Source: Verrucomicrobium sp. BvORR106
GTDB taxonomy: Bacteria > Verrucomicrobiota > Verrucomicrobiia > Verrucomicrobiales > Verrucomicrobiaceae
Assembly: GCF_000739655.1 (NCBI RefSeq)
Contig: NZ_BATR01000031.1
Span: 1-64,000 of the forward strand
DNA: 64,000 bases
Reading direction: 5' to 3'
The notes beneath the pieces are model-generated. The model had not been told where the DNA came from. It saw only the letters and a list, made by a program, of their open reading frames with translations, and made no database searches. Position numbers and translations under genes: made by a program. This document shows positions 34,042-43,920 of the stretch, one piece after another (position 1 is the first letter of the stretch; the number at the start of each line of letters is the position of its first letter).

Positions 34042-35865
34042 TCAAGGACTCACATGATACCGGCTCACCCGGACAAACACAGCCTGCATCATGTCCCCAT
34101 CGGGTGTGGGGCCGTTTGAAACCTTCCGGCAGACCAGCAGACGGGGAACGCCACTTGTGAGAGTGGTCGAAGTAAGAATGGATTGCGCCGGCCTGGAAGC
34201 GGTCGCACTCGGTACTTTCGAGACGTGGTGTTGGGTGAAATTCAACATCGCCTCTATCGTGTATCCATCCGGACCCAAGATGGAATCCGCCTCCAGCAGG
34301 GTGCCAATCCCAAAGGGCTCGGTCCCTTCGGCATCATTCTTGTCCCCTTCATCGACGACATCTCCTGATGCGCCGCCGGGTTTCCCTTGATCCTTTTCAG
34401 AAACGTCATTGGGAGGCCTTCCGGAGAAGGCCGACATACGCTGTCCGGTGGTTGTTTCTGCCCGCAGAAAGCCAGTGCGCTTCAGCTCTCCTTTGGCGAG
34501 CAATGCTTGGGCCTGCTTCCAGGACCAACTGTGATCCGTGCTTCCGTCTGCCCGGGCATCCAGTGGCTGCATCAGCGCCCTATTGCCTTCCACCGCCAGG
34601 ACTTCGTGGATCAGGAGCGCGGGACGAACGCCACAAAGAGATTCCGTGAAGGCTTCGATCTGGTCGATGTTGTCTGAAGTGTTCACCACCACCAACATCC
34701 GGCCCTCCCAATGCCAATAGACCCTCGAACCCTCAGGGAATTGAATGCCCTGCTGCTTGAGGCCTTCTTGAATCGATCTGATGGGAGGCGGAGATTTCTC
34801 AGCCAATTCCGGTTGTTTCGCCGTCTCGAAAGGATCACACGGCACACCATCCACGGGACGGCTTATGCTCCACAGGTGAAAGCGGTTCACATGACAGTGG
34901 AGAACACGAAGTTCCATTCCGTCCGGGACGCGAAGCTCAGGAGGAGGTGCCGCGGTCGTGAGCCCCTGGCGCTCCCGAAGCTGCTTTTCCAGAACAGCGT
35001 TCTTCTCGGGCAACACGGGATTGGCCTGAACCTTGAGGATGGCGACACGCGTCAGGTCCTTTTCCATTCCCCACGGCTTCCACATCCCGATGACGCGGCT
35101 CGTGCCGGATTTGACGACTGCTCCCGTGATCACAGTTTCCTCGTTCCGGAACGTCCGACCAGGACTGGCTTCAGCAGACGTGTGACCTACCTCAAGATGC
35201 AAGTTCAGCGTCACGATGTTTTCAGGCAGCAGCGTAGTATCCACTTCAAGCTTGAGCTGCGGCTCCGTCCCTTCTTTTCCAGATGCGAGCACAAGCCGAT
35301 TCCCTAATTTTCCCTGACATTGGACCTGATCCAACAGCTTGGTCTCTCCACTGGCTGCTTGCTTCCGAAGAGTAGAAGCGTACACCTCATGGTCCTGACG
35401 CTCCAGAAGAGAGAGAAGCTGAGACTCTTCCATAAAACTCGCAGTCTCGTAAACCTCCAGCTTGAAGGAGATGATCTGAGGCAGTTCGCGGCAGAGTTGA
35501 TCACAGAATTGGCCGATCCGCTGCAGACCTTCGTTGGTGCTCCGTGCCACCAATGTGCCAGATCCAATCTCGACCTCGATGATCGTTCCATCAGGCAGAT
35601 CACCCACTTGTTCTTCCAAAGCCACTTTGCTCCTCGCGGTCGCAGTCGCGGAGGCAGGAACCGCCTCATCCAAAGAGCCTGTTCGAAAGAGCGAGTAACC
35701 GACCGGAATCCGAAAGGTCTTGATGTCCCACTCATCCATTCTCCGAAACGCTTCGATAGCCTCAGCCACCTGCTTCCCGCTCGCCGGTTCACGTGCCATC
35801 AGTCCAGACAGCCCAGGAAGTGCTTGGACGAAGAACAACAAGATTAGCTTTGTGACACCACTCAT
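34042..35865 (-). CDS. Secreted paralog A with duplicated secretin-N-like segments
   Basis: The 607-residue protein has a signal peptide (ILLFFVQALPGLSGLMA) and a mature part with two related segments. The first, at about 90-140, reads LPDGTIIEVEIGSGTLVARS, then NEGLQRIGQF. The second, at about 365-425, reads FPEGSRVYWHWEGRMLVVVN, then SDNIDQIEAF. The hydrophobic-strand/Asn-x-x-x-x-Ile layout recalls the short N domains of secretins. The C-terminal part has GTLLEADSILGPDGYTIEAM, like the start of a secretin beta region but without a recognisable pore domain. Two paralogs follow upstream (35945-37717, 37802-39472). The ATG at 35865 begins the signal peptide. Function is unknown. Confidence 0.65.
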   Translation of the reverse strand: MSGVTKLILLFFVQALPGLSGLMAREPASGKQVAEAIEAFRRMDEWDIKTFRIPVGYSLFRTGSLDEAVPASATATARSKVALEEQVGDLPDGTIIEVEIGSGTLVARSTNEGLQRIGQFCDQLCRELPQIISFKLEVYETASFMEESQLLSLLERQDHEVYASTLRKQAASGETKLLDQVQCQGKLGNRLVLASGKEGTEPQLKLEVDTTLLPENIVTLNLHLEVGHTSAEASPGRTFRNEETVITGAVVKSGTSRVIGMWKPWGMEKDLTRVAILKVQANPVLPEKNAVLEKQLRERQGLTTAAPPPELRVPDGMELRVLHCHVNRFHLWSISRPVDGVPCDPFETAKQPELAEKSPPPIRSIQEGLKQQGIQFPEGSRVYWHWEGRMLVVVNTSDNIDQIEAFTESLCGVRPALLIHEVLAVEGNRALMQPLDARADGSTDHSWSWKQAQALLAKGELKRTGFLRAETTTGQRMSAFSGRPPNDVSEKDQGKPGGASGDVVDEGDKNDAEGTEPFGIGTLLEADSILGPDGYTIEAMLNFTQHHVSKVPSATASRPAQSILTSTTLTSGVPRLLVCRKVSNGPTPDGDMMQAVFVRVSRYHVSP

Positions 35866-35944
35866 GGGCAGGGCTTGTTTAGTTGATGGGCACACCGACT
35901 CACGGTTCCGTAGATTGAAAGTTAAGAAGGCCAGTCTCGCGATT

Positions 35945-37717
35945 TCAGTTAACCACCCGGACGTAGTGCACTTTTAGGAAGGCTGCCTGGAGATTGGATT
36001 TCCCAGATGCCGAATTCTTGCCCGACGACCAAACACCGAATAGCACCGGCTTACCTGTAGCTGTCTCGAACGAGGTCTTGATGAAGTGTGGCGGTGACAG
36101 CTGTTTTCCGTTCTCCAGCGGAAACAAGCCATGATGCGTCAGGGTCATGTTCACGTCGATGGAATAGCCGTCGGGTCCCATAACAGGGTCCAGCACCAGT
36201 CGAGTGCCAATCCCGGGAGGCCCATCACGATCTTCTTCATCTTGAGCGTCACTTTGCGGATCGTCCCTCATCGACTCACCGGCAAACATCGCCATCTTTT
36301 GACCACTGCGCGTCTCGGTGATCAACAAGCCCGTCTGCCTTACATCTCCCTTCACCACCAGCGATTCCAAGAGCCTCCAGGCGGTGGTATGATCAGTCAA
36401 TCCCTCGGTCGCGGCGACAAGGGAACCAATCTGCGCAGCCTCCCCTTCCACGATCTGGAGTTCCGTTCTTAACACCGTAGGAGGGTGAAACATGATTCCA
36501 TCCAAGAAACCTTGAATCTGATCGATGATCTCTGGGTCACACAGGACAACCAACGTGGTAGTCTGGCGATGGTAGTAGACCTTTGATTCTGTTGAGAGAT
36601 TTATCCCCTGCTGCTTGAGGATTTCCTTGAGCGAGCCAGTGAATTCGGGGTTTTCCACTGCCGATTCGGCGGCAAAAGGGTCCATCACCATCCCACCCTG
36701 AACGTTTCGGTCTTGCCACAACAGGTACGGGTTAATTGGAAAATCAATCTGACGAAGTACCATGCCTGGGGGTACAATGATCTCTTGTGGGCTCGAAGTT
36801 TTCGCAATCTCCGCACCGCCAGTGAGACCGAGCGACGCACGCAGCCTCTCCGCCATTTGGGGATTCTTTTCTGGCAGAAGCGGTACGGCATCGACAGTGA
36901 GGACAGCTGTCCTTGTCACATCTTTCGCGGACCCTCTCGGCTTCCACATCCCGATCACCCGAGGCCTGCCACACTGAACCGTTACCGAGGTCGTGATCTT
37001 CGCCTCCGCGCGCGCCTCCGACAACTTAGGCTTGGAGGATGATGCAGCAAGTTGCTCGAAATCCAGATTCACAGCGACGGCCCCACTGGGCCCCAATGTT
37101 GGATCCACCATCACATTCAGACAGGTGCCCGCCTCAGGGTTGTCGCAAACAACATCCGTCCGTTGTCCGGACTTTCCATCCCACTGGCCCATGGCAACCA
37201 ACCTGGCATCTCCTCTCTCCGTCTGTTTTCGAAGAGCTTCGACATGAACGGTATGATCGTGCTCCGCCAGAAACCTTTCATGAAGCTTGAAGTCAGCACC
37301 TGCACGAGACTCAAACACCTCCAACTTGAACAAGAGAATGTTGGGGGCCTCGGTGGCCGTCGCACAAAAGTGCTGGATCCTCTGGAGGGCTTCGTTGGTG
37401 GATCGAACCGCCAGCGTCCAAGACGCGCTGTCGTACATAAAGGCGGTGCCTTCTGGCAGCGGCCCCACAAAGTACTCCATCAGCCGGACTTCAGGAGGGG
37501 CGTGGGGTGTGGCTCTTGATTTCCCATCCCGCCTCGACTCTGCCAACACGGTCAATGGCAGTTGAAACTCCGCGATCGACCACGCGTCCATGTTGCGAAA
37601 CCCCTCCAGCGCAGCCGGGTGGTCAACATACTGGCTCCTATCTTGGCCCAGGATCGGATACGCTCCAAGGAGCACAACATGGAACCAAATCAGAAGCGCA
37701 ATGCTGGTTGGTTTCAT
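35945..37717 (-). CDS. Secreted paralog B with duplicated secretin-N-like segments
   Basis: The 590-residue member of the same family has a signal peptide (IALLIWFHVVLLGAYPILG). It contains the same paired segments, LPEGTAFMYDSASWTLAVRS with ALQRIQHF, and LSTESKVYYHRQTTTLVVLC with IIDQIQGF. A C-terminal GTRLVLDPVMGPDGYSIDVN region is present. It is more diverged from A and C than they are from each other in the signal region (A and C share a FF/ALPGLSGLMAREP motif). The start at 37717 places the signal peptide at the N terminus. It may be surface-associated, with an unknown partner. Confidence 0.65.
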   Translation of the reverse strand: MKPTSIALLIWFHVVLLGAYPILGQDRSQYVDHPAALEGFRNMDAWSIAEFQLPLTVLAESRRDGKSRATPHAPPEVRLMEYFVGPLPEGTAFMYDSASWTLAVRSTNEALQRIQHFCATATEAPNILLFKLEVFESRAGADFKLHERFLAEHDHTVHVEALRKQTERGDARLVAMGQWDGKSGQRTDVVCDNPEAGTCLNVMVDPTLGPSGAVAVNLDFEQLAASSSKPKLSEARAEAKITTSVTVQCGRPRVIGMWKPRGSAKDVTRTAVLTVDAVPLLPEKNPQMAERLRASLGLTGGAEIAKTSSPQEIIVPPGMVLRQIDFPINPYLLWQDRNVQGGMVMDPFAAESAVENPEFTGSLKEILKQQGINLSTESKVYYHRQTTTLVVLCDPEIIDQIQGFLDGIMFHPPTVLRTELQIVEGEAAQIGSLVAATEGLTDHTTAWRLLESLVVKGDVRQTGLLITETRSGQKMAMFAGESMRDDPQSDAQDEEDRDGPPGIGTRLVLDPVMGPDGYSIDVNMTLTHHGLFPLENGKQLSPPHFIKTSFETATGKPVLFGVWSSGKNSASGKSNLQAAFLKVHYVRVVN

Positions 37718-37801
37718 AGAGTGAAAGTGTTTGTCACAGTCTTCAAGTTCCAAGTCAGCGACCGCGGTCGTAAAGCAGATCAAGGCCTGGCTTCCCGTGA
37801 G

Positions 37802-39472
37802 CTAGTTACTGAGGCTCAGGCTGCTTACCCGAAGAAAGGCTGCCTGGGAGATCGACTTGCCCGCCGTGTCACGATCCGGCAAGTTCCACAGATGGACCAG
37901 CCGGGGACTGCCGGTGACAAGTGAAGTTGCAGTAGTCAATGATCCAAGAGGCGCCGGCGGCCGATGCTGCCCAATGACCAGATTCAAGTCGATCGAGCGC
38001 CCGTCCGGTTGCATGACCGAATCCACTGCCAACCGAGTACCGTTTTTGACAGGTGCCCACTCCTCACTTGGCTCAGATTCACCCCTGCTCAGGCCCGCAA
38101 AGAGGGACAAGCGGATCCCACTGCAAGTTTCTGATCGCAGAAATCCGGTGCGCTTTAGATCCCCCTTCTCCAACAGAGCGAGCATCCGCTTCCAAGCTGC
38201 GGTATGACTTGCCTGTCCGTGTGTCTCATCTGCGAGAGATTGCATCAACGTACGCTCCCCTTGGACCACGAGAAACTCGTGCACCATGGTGATGGGAGCC
38301 AACCTGCTCGTGGACTCCGCAAAAACCTTGATCATCTCCAGGTTCTCCGCAGTGTTGATGGCCACCAGCCTTGCCGTTGGCGGGTGCCAGTATGCCCTTG
38401 AACCTTTTGGCTGGGGAATGCCTTGAAGTTTGAGCACCTCTTCAACTGATCGAGTCTGCCATGAGCCCTTGTCGGCCACGGTCACCTGCTCGCCAGCACT
38501 TGCAAAGGGATCCACCACTCCTTGAGGCTTCGACGCCGTGTCCCAATACTCGAACAAGTTCCAGGGACAGGGAAACGTTCGAAGTTCCATGCCCGCGGGC
38601 ACCTTGATCTCCGAAGTGCCTGGCCGTTTGCCGCTATCAAGCTGGCGCTTCAGTGTTTCCTTCCGCTCCGCCTTCGCTGCCAACAACGGGAATGCATCAA
38701 CCACCAGAATGGCCGTGCGAGTCACATCGCGGCCATCTTCTGCAGGCTTCCACATGGCAACAGCACGGCTCGCTCCAATTCGTGATTTGAACGAGGCTTT
38801 TACTGTCGCCAACTGCTGAAGGTGGTCCGCTCTGTTGGTTGGCGACGGGGCATTACGAACCTGGAGGTCGATTTTCACATCAACTGCGTCAGACTCGCCC
38901 AAGGTGGGTGTGACCTCGAACTTGATTGCAGGGGTGTCATCATCCCCCGCCTGTTCAAACTTGAGTGGCTCGCCGCTTTGTCCTCTTCCTCGAAGAAAAG
39001 CAATTTGCCTGGCCTGACCTTTGGCTGCCTGCGCGCGCAAAGCCGCGGCATAGGTCCCGTGATCCTGGCTTGTTGCCAATGAATCAAGGAGTACCCCATC
39101 CATGGGCAAATCGGATTCAAAGACCTCCAGATTGCAGGTGATCACTTGCGGCAGCTTGCGAGAGATGTGTCTGCAAAATTGACTGATCCGCTGCAACCCT
39201 TCACGGGTTGATCGGGCCGCAAAGACATTTGAATCCCTATCTAGCGATAAAGCGCTTCCCTCAGCGAGGGCGCCAATTGACATCTGAAGTTCCGCCATGT
39301 CCTCGGCCACGATCGGTTGGAAAGCCTGGATGTCCCACTCATCCATCTTTCGAAACGCCTCGATCGCCGCCGCCACCTCCTGCTCGTTCACCGGTTCACG
39401 TGCCATCAACCCAGACAGCCCGGGAAGAGCGTGGACGAAAAACAACAGGAATAGTTTAATTGATCCATTCAT
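37802..39472 (-). CDS. Secreted paralog C with duplicated secretin-N-like segments
   Basis: The 556-residue protein begins with a signal peptide (LFLLFFVHALPGLSGLMA) and the sequence AAAIEAFRKMDEWDIQAF, which is shared closely with paralog A. The duplicated segments are present (LAEGSALSLDRDSNVFAARS; PKGSRAYWHPPTARLVAIN with ENLEMIKVF), as is the C-terminal GTRLAVDSVMQPDGRSIDLN. It lies at the upstream end of the three-gene array. The ATG at 39472 begins the signal peptide. The array looks like a lineage-specific tandem expansion; the secretin resemblance is an inference from pattern only. Confidence 0.65.
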   Translation of the reverse strand: MNGSIKLFLLFFVHALPGLSGLMAREPVNEQEVAAAIEAFRKMDEWDIQAFQPIVAEDMAELQMSIGALAEGSALSLDRDSNVFAARSTREGLQRISQFCRHISRKLPQVITCNLEVFESDLPMDGVLLDSLATSQDHGTYAAALRAQAAKGQARQIAFLRGRGQSGEPLKFEQAGDDDTPAIKFEVTPTLGESDAVDVKIDLQVRNAPSPTNRADHLQQLATVKASFKSRIGASRAVAMWKPAEDGRDVTRTAILVVDAFPLLAAKAERKETLKRQLDSGKRPGTSEIKVPAGMELRTFPCPWNLFEYWDTASKPQGVVDPFASAGEQVTVADKGSWQTRSVEEVLKLQGIPQPKGSRAYWHPPTARLVAINTAENLEMIKVFAESTSRLAPITMVHEFLVVQGERTLMQSLADETHGQASHTAAWKRMLALLEKGDLKRTGFLRSETCSGIRLSLFAGLSRGESEPSEEWAPVKNGTRLAVDSVMQPDGRSIDLNLVIGQHRPPAPLGSLTTATSLVTGSPRLVHLWNLPDRDTAGKSISQAAFLRVSSLSLSN

Positions 39473-39708
39473 GGGCAGGGGGGATGCCTGATGGGGGCAG
39501 AAAGGTTCAGATGCACAGGAAGTGTGAACAACCGGCCGCTGGTGTGAAAAAGTCTGCGCCAAACACACCGGTCAACGCAAGCCCGATCTCAGAGGCATCT
39601 CGAACAAACTCCCGCGGATCGCGATAGGCCGTGGCCAAACCGACGTTAAATTACCATAAGCACCCAATTCCGGGATGACTCCTGCCCCTTAGCTGCTAGG
39701 ATTCGACT

Positions 39709-40950
39709 GTGCTGCAACAAGCCCAACAGGAACGACTGGCCCTTGACTGGCTCTACGGCACCCAGCTGTTTGGGATCAAGCTGGGGCTGGAAAACACGCG
39801 CAAGCTTCTGGATGACATGAAGCTGCCGATGGGCGGACAGAAGTTTTTCCATGTGGCGGGCACCAATGGCAAGGGCAGCGTCTGCGCGTTTCTGCACAGC
39901 CTGCTGAAGGCCGCCGAGGTCAATGCCGGGCTCTTCACGTCTCCCCACCTGGTGCACTACCGGGAACGAGTGCGGGATGCCGAGCGCACCATCACCTCCC
40001 AGGAGATCGTCAAGGAGGTGGAGGCCATCAAGAAGCGGGTGGAGGGCTGGGACCCTCATCCGACCTTTTTTGAACTCACCTTCGCCCTGGCGCTGGACTG
40101 GTTCCGCAAGCGGGAGCTGGAGTGGGTGGTGCTGGAGACGGGTATGGGCGGACGCCTGGACGCCACCAATTCCGTGGTGCCAGCCGCCTGTGTCATCACC
40201 AGCATCAGCCTGGACCACCAGCAGCATCTGGGCTCCACCCTGCGGGAGATCGCCACGGAGAAAGCCGGGATCATCAAGCCGGGAGTGCCCGTCATCACGC
40301 TCAAGCAAGCGCCCGAGGTGATGCAGGTGCTCTCTGACACCGCCCGCGAACGCGGAGCGCCTCTTTCCATCGTAACCACGCCGCTGCGAGGGTACCAGCT
40401 CGGCCTCTTTGGCCAGCACCAGCTCTGGAATGCCACCCTGGCAGTGGCCGCCTTCAAGGCCGCCGGCTTCCGGGCCAGCGAGCCCGTGCTGCGTGTGGGA
40501 TTGAAGACCGTAGAATGGCCCGCCCGTTTCCAGCGGGAGGAGCAGGATCGCCTGGTCATCGACGGAGCGCACAATCCGGACGCGGCAGAGACCCTTGTCC
40601 GTACGTGGCATCAGGCCTTTCCAGGCGAAAAAGCCAGCGTCGTGTTCGGCGCGGTGTCCAACAAGGACGCCAAGGCCGTCATGCGCTCCCTCCAGCCCAT
40701 CGCCTCGCACTGGCATTTCACCCGGTTCGACAGCCCCCGCGCCATGGCCCCGGAGGATCTGCGCAAGGAACTGGCCGACCTTTACGCCAATGCCGTGAAC
40801 TGCAGCGTTCACGAGACGATCGAAGACGCCCTCGCCAAGGCCCGCCACAACTCAGAACGGGTTCTGGTCACCGGCTCACTCTACCTCGCTGGAGAGGTCA
40901 TCTCCATCCTCCGCGGCGAACGCGAGTGGTTCCAGAGTAGTACGCAGTGA
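39709..40950 (+). CDS. folC: Folylpolyglutamate synthase / dihydrofolate synthase
   Basis: The 413-residue protein has the Mur-ligase-type ATP-binding loop GTNGKGS at 51-57, a TSPHLVHYRERVR motif, ETGMGGRLDATN, and the SLDHQQHLG segment with catalytic His. The C-terminal domain carries VIDGAHNPDAAE. It adds glutamate to dihydropteroate and to folates in the cytoplasm. The start is GTG at 39709, supported by AGGA seven bases upstream. It is divergent from the secreted paralog array and stands alone, with an unremarkable 236-bp upstream region. Confidence 0.92.
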   Translation: MLQQAQQERLALDWLYGTQLFGIKLGLENTRKLLDDMKLPMGGQKFFHVAGTNGKGSVCAFLHSLLKAAEVNAGLFTSPHLVHYRERVRDAERTITSQEIVKEVEAIKKRVEGWDPHPTFFELTFALALDWFRKRELEWVVLETGMGGRLDATNSVVPAACVITSISLDHQQHLGSTLREIATEKAGIIKPGVPVITLKQAPEVMQVLSDTARERGAPLSIVTTPLRGYQLGLFGQHQLWNATLAVAAFKAAGFRASEPVLRVGLKTVEWPARFQREEQDRLVIDGAHNPDAAETLVRTWHQAFPGEKASVVFGAVSNKDAKAVMRSLQPIASHWHFTRFDSPRAMAPEDLRKELADLYANAVNCSVHETIEDALAKARHNSERVLVTGSLYLAGEVISILRGEREWFQSSTQ

Positions 40951-41073
40951 GGGGGAGAGGGATAAGGGAAGACGGGCAAGGGGTAAGCCAATTCCCGAAA
41001 TCAGCCCGCATGGGCTCGAAAGAGGCTCACTGCTAAACATTCCGAGTTCCGCCTGCCCCATTCCGCATTTTGC

Positions 41074-43653
41074 CTATCCTCTCCAGCCGTAGCTGCTGAT
41101 GGCCACGAGTTCCACCCATTGGTTCTTGCCATCGGTCTTCCAGCCCAGCTCAGCGATGACGGGCATGTCCATGCCCCAGCCTAGCTGATTGGCCAGCTGC
41201 TGGGCGAGAGACGACTTCTTGGGCAAAAAGATGTGCCCCTGGAAATGCCCGTGGGGCTGCTTGACCTCAAAGGCGTCCTTCGAAGTCACTTCAGGCACGT
41301 CCTTGTCGAAGTAGTGCTTTCTCCGGAGCATGACGCGGAACTTTGAGTTGGGAGCCCCCTTGGTCTCCAGGAACTTGAGCATCAAGTCGTCCTTGAAGTC
41401 CATGAAGGCCTCCCAGTCCACCCGCACGCCGGACTTGGTGGACTGCTCGACGAGCGTCAGGACGGGATGCTCCAGGGACCCACCGCTCAGTTCAAACATG
41501 CAGTACGGAGGCACGCCGTTCTTGTTCACGTAACGGTCCACAAAGTCGATCTGACCGACGCGGATGGGCCCCTCTGCGAAATGCCCCGGATTCTTGTCGA
41601 GAGCGGCCTTGAGCGAATCCGCCTTCTGGACCAGGGTCAGCCGGTCGCGCCAAGTGGGGGCATCCAGGAACTTTTGCAGCACTTCGACCGCAGATTGCGC
41701 CTCTTTGGGCAGTTTGCTCACCTTTACGTTGGTGGCAGGAGTGGTGACCAAGGTCACGGCAGGACCTGACATGTCCGGGAGGGGGCCATTGGGCAGGGCC
41801 ATGTCCGGAGGGGGAGGAGGCAGTCCTCCATAAGGCACTTCACCCGGAGCCAGGGCAGGTTCCACTGGGGCACCCAAGCCCGCAGGCAGATCCGCCGGCA
41901 AGGGGGGCGGGATCGGCGGCGGGCTGTTGGCGAGCGTCATTGTGGTGGGCGCTTCCGGGGTGGTAGCTGGCGCAGGCGGCTGATCCGCCACCGCTTCCGG
42001 AGCGATCATGGGTGCAGGGGCCGGGGGATCACCGGGGAAGCCAGCCAAGGCAGGGACCGATGCCGGAGCCGGAGCAGGGACAGCCGTCGCATCGGGTGCA
42101 GGAACAGGGATGGCAGCCGGGGCTGGCGCAGCCGTGGGCACGGAGGCCGGAATGGACGCTCCCGCCTGGGAGGGCTCACCAGGGAAGTCCGTGACAGGGA
42201 TGGCCATCGGCACCGGAGCTTCTTCCACAGCGGGTTTGGGAGCGACTTCTGGCGCGACCGTGGCCGGGTTGTGAGAAGACGGAGCTAGATCCGTCGGAAT
42301 CGAAGGCGTATCCCCTGCTGAGACCGGGACGGAATCCGTTGCCCCGGAACCCGGGTCCGATGATGGCGCGGGCTGGTTCGACACCGTCGCCTGGCTGGGG
42401 CTGCTCAGCCAGGAGGCGATGGGCTTCCGGCAAAACCAAAGCAGAAGGAGCAGGTCCACCATGAGGAAGCTCACCACCCCGATCATCGCGATGCGGTTGA
42501 GCCGCAGACGGCGCTCACGGCGAGGTGAGGTGCCCACCATGACCAGCGGGACGTGCAGCCATGGACGTGAATCCTGACCAGGAAGGTTGAGCGATCCGCC
42601 AAGCGCAGCTCCCGTGGCAAGCATCTCACCCATTCCGGGCTGGGCCGCCGCCTCGGCGGTCTCTTCATCGGGGAGGCTCTCGGGCACCAACGCACTGGCC
42701 ACTGGGGCCATCGTGGGCTCAGGGGCAGGAGCAGATGCGGCGGCGACCGCTCTCGATGCCTTCTTGCCGAGGGGGCCTGCTTCAGACTTGGGCTTACTTT
42801 CCTGCTCAGCCGCCGCCGATTCCCCGGATAGCCGGGAAATGGACTGCAACTTGGAACGCATCCGTCCCTCCTGCGATCTCGCTGTGCCTGGCCGGGAGGA
42901 CGAAGTCGCGGACGGATTCTCCTGCGCAGAGGAAGCAGCAGGCTTGATCTCCGCCTCCGCCGGGATCGGCGGCGACGGCTCTGGATTCAACCCCTTGATC
43001 TGGGGCGCAGGGGGGAAAGTGAAGCCAGCCCCGAAAAGATCAGGTTCGACCTTGGGCGCAGCCGTTTCCTCCGGGCTCAGAGACGCTCCCTCAGCCCCAG
43101 GCTCGCTCAGAGCTTCCGGGGCAGAGTCGGGAGCAGAGGCCGGCTCTTGAGTGGGGGCTATCTGAGGAGCACTCACCGGGGCAAGCTCTGCTGCCACCGT
43201 GGCGAGCGTGGCCGCCGCCGATGCTTGCGCAAAGTCGGACACGGCCGCCTTCTCGATCACCGAAGATGGAGCCGCAGGCAGCGGTTCAGACCGGGGAAGC
43301 CCTTGCGGTGCGGGAGGCGCAGGATCCAGTAAAGCCGCCGCGGAAGCGACCGCCGGGGCCTGTTCTGGGGCTTTCTCCACTCCGACGGCTGGCGTTTTGG
43401 CCGCTTTGGGGCGCAACGCATCCGCCAGTTGCTCGGCGCTCCATTCGGTCGCGGCAGGTGCTGGCGCAGGAATCTGGGCCGCCGCTGGAGGAGGGGCGGT
43501 TTGGGCTTGGGCAGGTGCCGCCTGCGCAGGGACAGAAGGCGAGGTCACCAACGCCCCGCATTTGGGACAGTTGTCACTCAAGCCTGCCATCTGGAGCGGG
43601 ACCGCCAGCTTGGCGCCGCATTGGTGGCATGAAAACTTAAGGAGTCGTTGCAT
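41074..43653 (-). CDS. Zinc-ribbon, Pro/Ala-rich single-pass membrane protein
   Basis: The protein of about 859 residues has an N-terminal zinc ribbon (Cys-x-x-Cys at FSCHQCGAKL, and CPKCG). A long Ala/Pro/Glu-rich, low-complexity region and a single transmembrane helix near residues 390-410 (VVSFLMVDLLLLLWF) follow. A second proline-rich region comes next, then a C-terminal globular domain of about 200 residues (AVEVLQKFLDAPTWRDRL, then YCMFELSGGSLEHPV). The zinc ribbon faces the cytoplasm if the helix is a simple anchor. No family name is offered. The ATG at 43653 is preferred to the TTG one codon upstream. The proline-rich linker could be a GYF ligand, an inference only. Confidence 0.7.
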   Translation of the reverse strand: MQRLLKFSCHQCGAKLAVPLQMAGLSDNCPKCGALVTSPSVPAQAAPAQAQTAPPPAAAQIPAPAPAATEWSAEQLADALRPKAAKTPAVGVEKAPEQAPAVASAAALLDPAPPAPQGLPRSEPLPAAPSSVIEKAAVSDFAQASAAATLATVAAELAPVSAPQIAPTQEPASAPDSAPEALSEPGAEGASLSPEETAAPKVEPDLFGAGFTFPPAPQIKGLNPEPSPPIPAEAEIKPAASSAQENPSATSSSRPGTARSQEGRMRSKLQSISRLSGESAAAEQESKPKSEAGPLGKKASRAVAAASAPAPEPTMAPVASALVPESLPDEETAEAAAQPGMGEMLATGAALGGSLNLPGQDSRPWLHVPLVMVGTSPRRERRLRLNRIAMIGVVSFLMVDLLLLLWFCRKPIASWLSSPSQATVSNQPAPSSDPGSGATDSVPVSAGDTPSIPTDLAPSSHNPATVAPEVAPKPAVEEAPVPMAIPVTDFPGEPSQAGASIPASVPTAAPAPAAIPVPAPDATAVPAPAPASVPALAGFPGDPPAPAPMIAPEAVADQPPAPATTPEAPTTMTLANSPPPIPPPLPADLPAGLGAPVEPALAPGEVPYGGLPPPPPDMALPNGPLPDMSGPAVTLVTTPATNVKVSKLPKEAQSAVEVLQKFLDAPTWRDRLTLVQKADSLKAALDKNPGHFAEGPIRVGQIDFVDRYVNKNGVPPYCMFELSGGSLEHPVLTLVEQSTKSGVRVDWEAFMDFKDDLMLKFLETKGAPNSKFRVMLRRKHYFDKDVPEVTSKDAFEVKQPHGHFQGHIFLPKKSSLAQQLANQLGWGMDMPVIAELGWKTDGKNQWVELVAISSYGWRG

Positions 43654-43920
43654 CAAGGCATTCGGACGGCATTGACCTAGAGGCTCTAACTACCAGAAAA
43701 TCCTAGACAATCAAGCAGAGACACGGTGAGGGCAAAGCGGTGGAGTTGAGCAATTCAGGGCGAATACCATATGCCACAAGGACACGAAATCGCCTTCCGT
43801 CAACGAACGGTCAGCAATCAACTCCTTCTCTACACACTTGAAAAGTAAAAAACCCGCCGGAGCGTCGCATCCGGCGGGTAAATGGAGAAGGGATCGAGGG
43901 GATTCTGCTGAATCTGATTC
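43654..43920. other. Intergenic region, 267 bp, with one terminator
   Basis: Apart from the terminator for the DUF1080 gene at 43841-43879, I see no gene or repeat. The remainder presumably contains the promoter of the zinc-ribbon gene. Confidence 0.6.
43841..43879 (-). terminator. Intrinsic terminator of the DUF1080 gene
   Basis: On the minus strand an 8-bp perfect stem (CCCGCCGG/CCGGCGGG, 43853-43860 with 43871-43878) with a 10-base loop is followed by TTTTTT and TTTT. It lies about 42 bp downstream of the stop codon at 43921. Confidence 0.9.

Noticed and set aside
33530-39472. True secretin (outer-membrane pore) genes
   Set aside because: The C-terminal regions lack a recognisable secretin pore domain, so only an N-domain-like resemblance is claimed.
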